Source of the DNA: Schoenoplectus triqueter | Taxonomy: Eukaryota; Streptophyta; Magnoliopsida; Poales; Cyperaceae | Direction: 5' to 3' | Length of the DNA: 25,612 nucleotides | Assembly (NCBI GenBank): GCA_964058805.1 | Contig: CAXKVV010001546.1 | Coordinates: 1 to 25,612 of the forward strand | Shown here: piece after piece, positions 1-9,850 of the stretch | How the letters are laid out: every line of letters begins with the position of its first letter | How positions within the stretch are numbered: the stretch's first letter is position 1 | The notes under the pieces: model-generated | Database searches by the model: none | Told to the model about the DNA's origin: nothing | What the model saw: only the letters and a program-made list of their open reading frames with translations | Translations under genes and position numbers: made by a program

Positions 1-549
1 ATTATGAATACATTTAGGATATTGAATAAAAATGTTATATGTATCATTGAAAATTAGTTGCATGCTATTTTCTAAAGAATAATTAATTATAAAAAATAAA
101 TATTAATAATCATCACATTAGCAGTTCAAATATAAGAAATTATTATAAAAATATGATATATTGGAGCAAATTAGATATAAAATTAATAATATTTGTAATC
201 TATGTTAAAAATCTAATAAAAATATAATGAGAATTTTTAAATATATATTCAGACAAAATCAAATAATATCGGATATAGATTTAGATACCTTTGTATAATA
301 TCGGATATTGACGGAAAATATCTAAATGATTGGATATGGATAAGTCAAATCATATTTTTATCCATTATAATTTTTAGATAAGAATTTCTTCAGATACACA
401 TAAAAATCAAATGATTTCAAATCAAAATCACGAATTAAATTAAATAATTTACTATCCATTTACATCTCTATTATAACCCCTGACTGTGCTATCTTCTATT
501 ATAGACTTCAACGAGAAAAATAGATTGTTGCTTTAAAAATTGAAGTCGG
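1..549. other. AT-rich intergenic DNA without a gene
   Basis: No coding frame with ATG and recognisable sequence was seen. Words such as ATATCGGATAT and GGATATGGATAAG between 265 and 365 look like remains of a TATCCGATATCC-type plant repeat. No borders are visible. Confidence 0.5.
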
Positions 550-557
550 CTATGAGT

Positions 558-978
558 AAGGGTGTCAATTACTGACCCGATCGATGGGTTAACCCAACCT
601 GACATACCGAAGATAAATGAGTTGGGTACGAGTTTAATATTTTTTATCTGAATCGGGTCGAATCGAGTTTGGATCAACCCGATTCGACCCGATTAATTAT
701 ATTTTTTAAAGTAAATTTATAATTTAATACTAATTAAAACTTATATATACTAATTAAGACTAATTATAACTTAATTAATATTTAATTACTTAAATTATAA
801 AAAACTAATAAATATTTAATTATTTTTCATGATTCAGGTCGGGTCGATCCGTGACCTGATTGGGTCGGATACAGGTCAAGATTTGTGTGACTCAAATTTA
901 AACGGATCGAGTTCGGATCGAATAAAAAATAATAAAATAATATGACTCAATCCGAATCCGACCCATTGACACCCCTAG
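558..978. mobile_element. hAT-like MITE, about 421 bp
   Basis: The left end is AAGGGTGTCAAT and the right end ATTGACACCCCTAG, inverted to each other. Flanking 8-mers CTATGAGT (550-557) and CTGTGAGT (979-986) agree at 7 of 8 positions, as expected of a hAT target duplication with one mutation. The interior has subterminal GACCCGATC / GATCGGGTC-type repeats around an AT-rich centre and no gene. The element type (GGGGTGTCAA ends) is widespread in flowering plants. Confidence 0.75.
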
Positions 979-986
979 CTGTGAGT

Positions 987-2839
987 TATAACTTATTATG
1001 GGGTAGATCCAAAGAAATTTGAAGAAAACAAGAAATCGGTGCCTTGCCATGTTACTTCTCCTCTTACCCTGATATGCAGGCTGCTTTACTTTTGCTCCTC
1101 TACCGTGAGAATTTCTCGAATCTGACTATAATTAATCAGCTGCATGTTATTTCTATGTTCGTTTGTATTTATTTATACATGCTGGTTTACTTCTCTAATT
1201 TGACCAAAGCAACCTTTCGTTTTATTTTTTTCTATGTTCTTTTGTACCGGTATATGCTCTGCTAGACTGACCAATTTAGTTCTTTTTTTTATTTCACACA
1301 TGTTACATTAAAATGGTTTGTAGATGCAAGTGGATGCTTATTTATTGTTTGTGCTATATAATATATCCGTGAGTCTTCAGTACACCACATTTTTGTGAGG
1401 AAAAAAGATTAAATCGATTCGAATATCGTTGAATGAAAGTAGGATACTCTGGGAAAAGGTAAATCTATATTTGTTAGGGGCAGATGTATTAACAGTCAGG
1501 AGAGGTCGACTAACACTTTTGGATTTTCAAAAATAGTACTTTTATACTAATATTTTATTAATATCATCATCTCTGAATTTAATTTTTAACCTCTTCTGAA
1601 TTGCTTGATTCTTTTGATTGAGAAAAAATATTTAATATTATAGATAATGAAGTAATTATGTAAATGTTCTAAAATTTTAAGTTCGGTAGAGAATAATTTT
1701 CATAATTGACATGATTATATATTATTTTGAATTTTATTTTTATTATTTTTAATATATAAAAAGATATTATTTTGATATTTTTTTATTAAGTAAGAATATA
1801 TATTGAATTATTATTTTTTTATTTAGTACTCGATTAGTTAATGAATTTAAATCTGATAAATTATTACAATCTGATTATTGACCTGCTGATCGCTGCATCC
1901 ACCCCTGATATTTGATAACTAATATGTGATTGTACCTTTCCATTTTGATCGATTCCTCTCTTTCTCAATTTTCTCCAATTAAAGTCCCACATTCACAATT
2001 CATCCACAATTCTTGCACCTCTTGGTGACTGAGATGTCAATGTGTACTATACGGATGAAAAATTTTCATTATTGTACTTATTTAAAATTAATTTTACTCA
2101 CACTTTACTTTTATCCATTAAAATTAAATTTATTCATACTATATCCTTACCCGTTAAAATAAACAGATAATAAAATAATAACGAATGTTAATGAATAATA
2201 CTAATATATGAATTAATTTTTTCACCATCTATAAAAACATCCAAACTCATTAATTTTTATATAAATACATCTCTATTTTGTTAGTATGAAATCAAAATAT
2301 AACGATGCAATCAATTCTAACTTGAATCATTTCAAACAAACAAATTTAAAAAAAAATACAAACATTTATTGTCAAACTTTTTAACTAGAAAACAAAACGT
2401 ATTACAAGCAAATGATAGTATCTTGTCTAAAACAAAATCTTATATTATCTCATTCTATCATTTCAAAAGTACTCTACTAAATATTATTCAACATTATAAT
2501 TTAATAGATAGTGGAATGTGTGAAAAATAATAATAATAATTCATAATTTATTATGATTAATTTATAGAACTCGGGTCAATATAGAGAAAATTATTACTGA
2601 AAATAATATATATTATTTTTTATAATTTATTCTGTAGAGAAAACGGATACGAAATGATGTTTATAGATATCTTTACTCATCTACTTAATAAAACATAATC
2701 TTACCCATACCCATATCATACAAGCTAATGATTTTTTTATCCATATTCATCTTATCAAATATGACACGAATCTAATAAATAAAGTAGAAAAGTATAATTT
2801 ACACCCCCTATATATCTCCTTTGTCTTAATTCTCCATGT
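987..2839. other. Intergenic DNA, no supported gene
   Basis: Short frames here (for example at 1044-1265) are hydrophobic and unlike known proteins. From about 2040 to 2775, ACCCATACCCATATC and GGATACGAAATGA-like words suggest a diverged GGATATCCG-type repeat. Nothing else stands out. Confidence 0.5.
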
Positions 2840-2904
2840 CCCTCACAACTTAGGATTTTTTATATATCAATTCCCTCACAACTTAGGATTTTTTTTATAC
2901 ATCA
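2840..2904. repeat. 33-bp tandem duplication
   Basis: CCCTCACAACTTAGGATTTT starts at 2840 and again at 2873, each followed by a T-run and TATA.ATCAA. The copies are almost identical. Confidence 0.85.
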
Positions 2905-2944
2905 AGGGTGGGTAATCTTGATTAGAGATGATGCTGAATTCATT

Positions 2945-3202
2945 TCAGATAAAATCATCTGAAATCCATAAATGTTGGCGGTTCTTTGTCTGGACTCTGA
3001 TGGGATATTTTAATCTAATCAAGTAATCATTATCATCTTTTGCGTGTCGTTGATAAATTATACTCGAAACTGACTGCTCATTTCTCAAACAGTGGGAGTA
3101 ACTAGATGCAGACACAAGCCCATGAGGGACATAGCACGCTTTGTTATTATTCAATAAAATCTGGAACAAGAAAAGAAGAACAAAAAACTCTTTCAATTGC
3201 AT
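2945..3202 (-). CDS. Unrecognised 85-aa reading frame with a signal-peptide-like N-terminus
   Basis: From the ATG at 3200-3202 the frame starts MQLKEFFVLLFLFQILLNNN, with a charged start and a 12-residue hydrophobic core followed by polar residues, as in a secretory signal. The rest is polar and basic (SSIIYQRHAKDDNDYLIRL) and ends ISDDFI. It has two cysteines (residues 23 and 38) in the first half. I recognise no family; it is not a clear match to CLE, RGF, PSK or CEP peptides. The frame stays open 5' of the ATG to 3292. It could be a small secreted protein, an exon of an unseen gene, or chance in AT-rich DNA. Confidence 0.2.
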   Translation of the reverse strand: MQLKEFFVLLFLFQILLNNNKACYVPHGLVSASSYSHCLRNEQSVSSIIYQRHAKDDNDYLIRLKYPIRVQTKNRQHLWISDDFI

Positions 3203-3510
3203 GGGCTTCTTAACTTCAGAGAAAAGATGCAGAGTCGAGGAGAAAACCACATAATAATTTTGGGCCTGATTAAGCCCAGTAAGAATTTTCAATTGTCAAG
3301 ACTTTATCTGGCAAAATTCTTTCGGATTCTCTAATTTTTATGTGAGCTAATTGCCCCTTCAATTGACAATTTTACTTTTGTGTGATTTTGAATTCGGTGC
3401 ATTATGCTTCCGCAGTTGGAGCTTAATTTTGAATAAAAATGTTGTCGTTGTAAATTGAATCCTTTATCCAAGGACTAGAAAATTAATCCATCTCTTCTGT
3501 ATTTCTCTTT

Positions 3511-5068
3511 GGGTCCGTTTGGCAAATTAAGGAATAGCTTTGGAAGAGTGATAATTTCGGAAGAGTAATAGAATAGTATTTTTTTTTAAGAGTGGTAGAA
3601 GAGTGGTATTTTTGTCTATTCGAAAGAGCGAAAATATCGTTTGGCAGTTGTTACTCAGAATAGTTAAAATATGAATAATTATGATACTAATAATGATGAT
3701 TATAATAATAATAATAATAATAATAATACTAATACTAAAATAATAATCATAATAGTAAGATAATAATAATAATAATAATGTAATAAAAATAATTATAATA
3801 AATAATAATATTATAATAGTAATATAATAAAAATATAAACATAATCATAATATAGTAATATAATAATAAATTATAATTACAATCATAATTATAATAATAT
3901 AATAATAATAATAATAATAATAATAAGTAATCATAATTTTAATAATATAATCATAATATAATAATCATAATCATAATCATGATAATAATAATTATAGTCA
4001 TAATCATAATAATATAACCATAATCATAATAATAATAATATAATCATAATCATAATCATAAAAATAATTATAAATAATTATAATTATAATAATATAATAA
4101 TAAATTAATCATAAATATAATCAACATATAATAATATAATACAATATAATAAAATAATAATAAATTAATAAAAAATAATCATAATAAATAATAATATTAT
4201 AATAGTAACATAATAAAAATATAACATAATCATAATATAGTAATATAATAATAAAAAATTATAATTACAATCATAATTATAATAATATAATAATAATAAG
4301 TAATCATAATTTTAATAATATAATCATAATCATAATCATGATGATAATAATTATAGTCATGATCATAATAATATAACCATAATCATAATTATAATAATAT
4401 AATCATAAAAATATAATCATAATCATAAAAATAATTATAAATAATTATAATTATAATAATATAATAATAAATTAATCATAAATATAATCAACATATAATA
4501 ATATAATACAACATAATAAAATAATAATAAAGTAATAATAATCATAATTATAATCAACATAATATAATAATATAATAATAAATAATTTTGATCATAATAA
4601 TATAATAATAAAATAATTATATTTATATTCATAATATAATAATATAATATTAAAATTATATTTATAATAATAATAAATAATAATATAATAATACTAATCG
4701 TAACGATAATATAATAACAATAATGATAATAATAATTTAATAATAATAATATAATGATAATAATAATAAATAATAATCATAATATTAATATAATAATAAA
4801 TTATAATCATAAATATAATATAATAATATAAAAATACTAAATCATAATCATAATCATAGTATAATAATACAATATAATATAATCAAACAATAATCGCTAT
4901 TCCGACGAGAGCTAATCCGGTATTCCACCTATAAATTGTTATACCGGATTAGCACTATTCCGCACTCTTCTACTTAGTCTAAAATTCGTTTGGCAAATTA
5001 ATTCGTCGGAATAGCTATTCTGTTCCAATTTTTTGCTATTCCATTGAGTGTCAAACACTCTTTTTATG
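3511..5068. mobile_element. MITE-like element enlarged by an internal microsatellite
   Basis: The left end, GGGTCCGTTTGGCAAATTAA followed by GGAATAGC, is imperfectly inverted to the right end GCTATTCCATTGAGTGTCAAACACTC. Non-repeat DNA of the element is 3511-3665 and 4885-5068; the rest is the simple repeat below. No transposase is visible. A CTCTTT flanks each side and might be a target duplication, but it could be chance. Confidence 0.55.
3666..4884. repeat. About 1.2 kb of degenerate TAA / TCATAA microsatellite with an internal duplication
   Basis: Nearly all bases are A or T. C occurs mainly in TCATAA, TCAACA and ACCATA words, and G is rare. A higher-order repeat is visible: AATAATAATATTATAATAGT at 3801 and 4187, AATATAACCA at 4011 and 4370, TAAATTAATCATAAATATAA at 4101 and 4468. 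That is a block of roughly 360-385 bp duplicated in tandem, with length differences. Confidence 0.9.
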
Positions 5069-6407
5069 AATACTTGCGAGATGTAATGTTTCAAAAAGAA
5101 ATGGTTTGAGTCCAATAGTTTTTTTTTATTTTTAGATTAAATATCAATTTTCAATTATCACTTTCTAGAACTTTAACTGTCATGTAATTATCTATTTATA
5201 AAAAATATAACTATTTCAATAAAAGAATTTTGTCCAGTGAAAAACCAAAAAATCCGAATATTTCTATTTTCTTATAGAGAAAATAATACATTAATTGGAT
5301 GGCTTAAGTGCGACTTTCTCTGTCCTCATGTAAATGATAATAAACTGATATATCTAAGGTATAATTAAATTCATAAAACGATAGAACCATTTTGTGTTCT
5401 ATTACATGAATTATCATACCTCTAATCACGTTGTTCAATTACTAGGGCGGTTAATCTGATTTCGCCCTGAAAAAATATAACATATAAAAATAATTATATA
5501 TTTAAAATGAAAATATTTTTCTGTAAAAAAACTTTCTTTTAGGAAATTTTTTAACATAAATATTTTTTTCTAAATTCTAAAAATATGTTTAATGATAAAT
5601 ATTATAATTAGCTACAACATAATTTATTAAAAAGAGTTGTATTGCTTTAGTATTTAAATTGTACATTAGAGACATCATATCATTTATCTAAATGATATGA
5701 ATCATTTGATAAAGATAAATGAAGAAAAAGAAATAAAATCAATTGTGAAAAAGCATAATTGATATTGCATAGTTAAAAGTTTAGAAAGTTAACCCTCTTT
5801 CTATATATAGAATTTTTATCTTTAAATTTTGAAAAGAAACTTATTTGTATTCAAGATTTACTTCATATACATTATATAACGTTTTCAAAACTAAAAAAAT
5901 CTCATTTTAGATATCTATTTTTTTATCAAGTGAATATTTTTTTCGGAAACAAAACTGAACAATCTTAGTTTGAGAAAATGACATATAAGATACGTCTCAT
6001 GAAAAAAAATATCAATGTTCTATATTTGCAAATTGAGTAAGACGAATAATAGAGATTAGAGGCAAATTAGAACGATACTTGAAATCGAGGGTGACCATAT
6101 AAATTTCTCTCTCCATATTTGTGCATCATAATTCTTGTATGTTTTTAATGAAATTGTTTGGTAATCAAACGAGTTAAAGGAAATAACAGCCGGCATTTTT
6201 TTCAAACCAATCAGGCCATATTTGTTTGAGAGTAAGTGCACTTAAAGAGTCAAACGCATAATTTAAAGAGTAATAAGTAGACATAAAGGAACATTATTGT
6301 TCAATGCTATCAACTAGGTAAAGTTTCGGATCATTAAATTTACTGGTCAGACCGTCATACCAACTAGTTCACTCGTTGATTTATTCAAATTTTTACTTAG
6401 ATAAAAA
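5069..6407. other. AT-rich intergenic DNA, no supported gene
   Basis: No conserved reading frame, RNA gene or clear transposon terminus was seen on either strand. Confidence 0.5.
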
Positions 6408-6517
6408 TGTCAATCATTTTTTTACAAAATGAAAAATATATAATATTGTACAAAAAATATTGTGATGTCATCAAATTTGAAGACATCACAAAAAATATCA
6501 ATCATTTTTTTACAAAA

Positions 6518-6581
<64 letters not shown>

Positions 6582-6590
6582 TTGTACAAA
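6408..6590. repeat. Tandem duplication with (TA)n expansion in the second copy
   Basis: TCAATCATTTTTTTACAAAATGA followed by a TA-rich spacer and TATTGTACAAAA occurs twice (from about 6410 and about 6498). In copy 1 the spacer is about 15 bp. In copy 2 it is a pure TA run of nearly 60 bp (6521-6578). The two copies are separated by a 30-bp palindrome. Confidence 0.85.
6461..6490. repeat. 30-bp palindrome
   Basis: TGTGATGTCA TCAAATTTGA AGACATCACA is self-complementary except for one mismatched pair (positions 10 and 21). ACAAAAAATAT lies directly on both sides in the same orientation. Confidence 0.85.
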
Positions 6591-7025
6591 ATTACATCAT
6601 ATTAGAGTAACAAAATTTGACTAACGGATGTCATCAAATTATGAATACGTTTTGATATTTTTCATCTAAATTAAATGAAAGTACATTTTGTTTTCCAAAA
6701 CATATGTCAAAATGATTCTTAAAAACGAAATATATGCATTATGAAAGATGAATGATTTTGACAATTATCATTTAGAAAATAAATATATACATTAGATGTA
6801 ATTTTGTTACTATACATATTGATTATTTATAATTTTAGACAAATTGAGGAGTTTATAAAATATTAGAAAAATAAAAAAAAAATCTCCTTTACATCACTAT
6901 TCGCTACGGCTTATGAGATTCTTTCCATAGCTCACAAATAAATACATAGGAAGTTGAACCATTTTAAAAACGTAGAAAATTATTTTTAAATTTTTTTGCG
7001 GTGGCTGCATAATTGTGAGTATGGC
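6591..7025. other. AT-rich intergenic DNA, nothing supported
   Basis: GGATGTCATCAAATTATG near 6627 repeats part of the 6461-6490 palindrome. Otherwise there are no features. Confidence 0.5.
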
Positions 7026-8005
7026 GGTCCACGAAACGAGCTACGAACGAACTAAGCTTAACTCGAACTCGTCTCGAAAAATTAGCAAGACGAATCAGCT
7101 CATGACTATATATACTCCTGAGTTAAAATACATTGTTCGAATTTGTCTCGTTACGAATCAAGTTAGTTCGAGCTAGCTCATGTATAACTCAGATGTCCAG
7201 GAGACTTTAAATGGTTGGTCTGAGTTCAAAAATTGAAAAGTACAGAACGAGATGAGGACAATGCTTTTTCATTACCACACTTTTAAATTACTCAAAAACT
7301 TACCAACTGAAGCTATCCAGTCGTATGAGCTCATCAGATAGCTGGAGAAGGTAAAAATATAGTATATTGTCGATCGCCTCGAGCATTTATTAGCTATTTG
7401 GACTGAGTGTGCTACACTTGACACTCCAAAATAAAACAGACAGAGGGACCGTAGGGTGTACTTGATTCTCGTCACCAGCTATATGGCATAGCACCTGCAC
7501 TCTTGTAGTACTTAGAGTAGGGTGTAGCAATTCTCGAGCCATATATGTTTAAATATTGGATAGAACAATAAAAGTCAAATGAGTCAATGAATACTACTAA
7601 TTTGTCGAAAGAGATGAAGTAGGACCAGTCCTATAGGCAACAACCCTTCATTTTTGAGTCTGTTTGTTTATATTCTAGAGTCTTGATTCTCGTGACTACT
7701 AACTTCTCACTCAAAGTCAGATATGACTAGACAGATGAGTCATATGTCATATCATATAGCAGCTACAAGTTAATAGATTTGAAAATTGAACGGATGGATG
7801 AAGATACATATTAATCAAGTTCGGTTCATATCAACTCGTATAGGTATCCGTATTTAGACGAGCCGAGTTAATCATAACTCGAGCTCGTCTCGTTACTCAA
7901 TGAGCTAACCAGCTCGTCTCATTAACAGTTTGAGTTGATAACGAACGAGCTGATAGTGAGTTACAGTCGAGTTGAACGCGAGCGAGTTATGAGCTACGAA
8001 TATTT
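7026..8005. repeat. Diverged GAGCTCG/CTCGTCTCG-rich repeat region, probable old DNA transposon
   Basis: Blocks such as ACGAGCTACGAACGA, AACTCGAACTCGTCTCG and CGAGCTCGTCTCGTTACTC occur near both ends, partly in inverted orientation, around ordinary sequence. The region is higher in GC than its neighbours. No transposase, clear termini or target duplication were found. Confidence 0.4.
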
Positions 8006-9097
8006 TGTGTATTTCTAATTGTGAGCGCTTATTGAATTCTAGACCTTTGGTAAACAACCGTTTTAAGACTTTTTCTTAGTCAATTTCGCTACCACCAAAA
8101 CAGCATAGAAAGTTGAATCCATTCAAAAACCGCAAATTGAACCCATTTAAGAATTAAGCAGGGCAATTCGAAACGAAGTAATCAAATGTAATAAAAAGAG
8201 GTTAAAGGTTAACTACACTATTAATTACTTACAAAGGAGATCTGTGTAGAATTGGCAATAAAGTTTTTTTTTTAAGTAGCAGCCAATTGGTGTCTAAGGC
8301 AATTATTATATGTGATTTTGTGCGTTGTGCATTATTCATATATATTGATTGAGTGTTTATATTGACTTGGATAATCCGTAGATAGTGGCCATATTTAGTG
8401 GTGATTTTGTATGAGCTAAATATAACTGTACCATTGAACTATAAAAGTGAGTTATAAAATCATAGAATTGATAGGTTATCAAATGGTACTCGAAAGATGA
8501 AACTTCGTTCAAATTGAGAGATCAAATATTTCTTAAAAAGTCAACATCAAAACTAAAAATTAAAAAAAAAAATTTGGCCAATATACGAATCCGCCTTGGG
8601 AAGGAAAAAGTTTGTTCAGGTGCCCAGGGCAAAACATTATAAAAGCAAAAAAACGCGGCAACAGCTTTTTGGAAGGAAAAAAAAGTTCGAAATTGTATAA
8701 TTTAGGGGGGAATATAATAGCAGACTTATGCCTACTAAATTTCATTAAGTAAATAAAACAGTACAAGATAAAGAGGAAAATTATAGAATACAACCAACAC
8801 ATCTTCATATCCCATAAATTTGAAATGAAATTAGGAAAAAAGATGAAAGAAGAAACGCCCTGGCCTCATTGGTTCGACTCAATAGAATTTTTTTTCGTTA
8901 AATGCTCTCATGAATTCTGCATTTGTGGAATCTCCACAAAAATTTCAAACGGACTGGCAGAATCAGAAATCTCCGTGAAAGAGTACAAACCTTTCGAAAA
9001 ATTCATTCCAGGATTTGCTGCTAAAAGTACTATTGGGTGCTCCAAACATGCGCCCAGTAAGACAAAGGAAACTAGTACTAGTTATATCATCACTAGT
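8006..9097. other. Intergenic DNA downstream of the SAUR-like gene
   Basis: No supported gene. The frames at 8560-8808 (minus) and 8825-9328 (plus) have no family resemblance, and the latter overlaps the SAUR-like gene antisense. Confidence 0.5.
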
Positions 9098-9403
9098 TCA
9101 CACTTCACAACATCCACAACATCCACACTTCACAACATTCACAACATCCACAAATGCCTCCTCGCATGGAAGCAGAAGGGGTGCACGGCGTTGGGACCCA
9201 AATTCTTCAACGGACTTGTCCATCAACGCTCGGAACGACGGGATGGAGATATAACTCACAGGCAACACGCATTGCTTTGCATTTGCACCGACATAGACTG
9301 CAAAATGTTTCTTTGGAACTTCCACTAACAGCCGAGAGGCATTAACATCAGATGGTTGCCTCTTTTTCGAGCTACATTTGAGCATGTTCCAATAGCGCCC
9401 CAT
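9098..9403 (-). CDS. SAUR-like (small auxin-up RNA) protein, 101 aa, single exon
   Basis: The ATG is at 9401-9403 and the TGA at 9098-9100. Residues 25-90 carry the auxin-inducible SAUR core: LLVEVPKKHFAVYVG (25-39), VLPVSYISIPSF (46-57), a helix with EEFG (66-69), then LLLPCEEAFVDVV (77-89). Length and lack of introns fit the family, whose members are short-lived growth regulators; many inhibit PP2C.D phosphatases and so raise plasma-membrane H+-ATPase activity. Two features are unusual. The usual FDHP.GGLTIPC segment is replaced by SQRRAPLLLPC, and the tail (KCGCCGCCEV) is encoded by a short tandem repeat. I see no TGTCTC auxin element in the 120 bp upstream, and a MITE-like element begins there. 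It may be a diverged functional gene or an early pseudogene. Confidence 0.82.
   Translation of the reverse strand: MGRYWNMLKCSSKKRQPSDVNASRLLVEVPKKHFAVYVGANAKQCVLPVSYISIPSFRALMDKSVEEFGSQRRAPLLLPCEEAFVDVVNVVKCGCCGCCEV
9103..9152. repeat. Short tandem repeat, unit about ACAACATCC/ACTTCACA
   Basis: CACAACATCCACA and CACTTCACAACAT variants repeat about five times. On the minus strand it codes for the Val/Asn/Cys/Gly-rich end of the SAUR-like protein. Confidence 0.8.
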
Positions 9404-9523
9404 TTTAGTTGTTGTGATTAAACGCAGATTTCAAATTAAGTGCTGAAGGAATAATTGGGGATTGGTGATGCTTTGTGCTACAGAAATCAGCGCAGTTGGC
9501 TTAATTAGTAAGGCCAACAATAA

Positions 9524-9850
9524 GGGTATGTTTGGATGACACTAGAATAGCAGAATAGTTGTTCTCATAATAAAAATAATAACGTTGTAGCTAAACGCAA
9601 ATCTGTTATTTCGAAACAGTGAGAAGAGTTATTATTCTGTTATTCCGAGAGAGATAAAATAATTATTATTCTTCTCAACTCTCCATTAATATTCTAAACA
9701 AACAATCCAAACAACTTTCCTACTATTCGGAATAACATCACATTTTTATTATCCTCACGCTAGCTGAAAAATCACTATTTTTTCATTATCCTTACTTATT
9801 ATTCTCAATTCCTCTATTCTTATGTTATTTTTTGCACGATCCAAACATAA
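9524..9850. mobile_element. MITE-like element upstream of the SAUR-like gene
   Basis: The ends are inverted: TATGTTTGGAT at 9527-9537 and its perfect complement ATCCAAACATA at 9839-9849. The left end is GGGTATGTTTGG, the common PIF/Harbinger (Tourist-like) style, with TAA just outside it and a TAA at the right end. The interior is AT-rich and full of CAGAATAG/CTATTCT-type inverted blocks, with no coding capacity. The right terminus lacks the matching CCC, so the exact border and superfamily are uncertain. Confidence 0.65.

Noticed and set aside
4435..4632. Tyr/Leu/Ile-rich minus-strand frame
   Set aside because: It is a translation of the TAA/TCA microsatellite with no biological composition.
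8825..9328. 167-codon plus-strand frame
   Set aside because: It overlaps the SAUR-like gene antisense, is unlike any known protein, and its Thr/Ser/His-rich part is just the tandem repeat read on the other strand.
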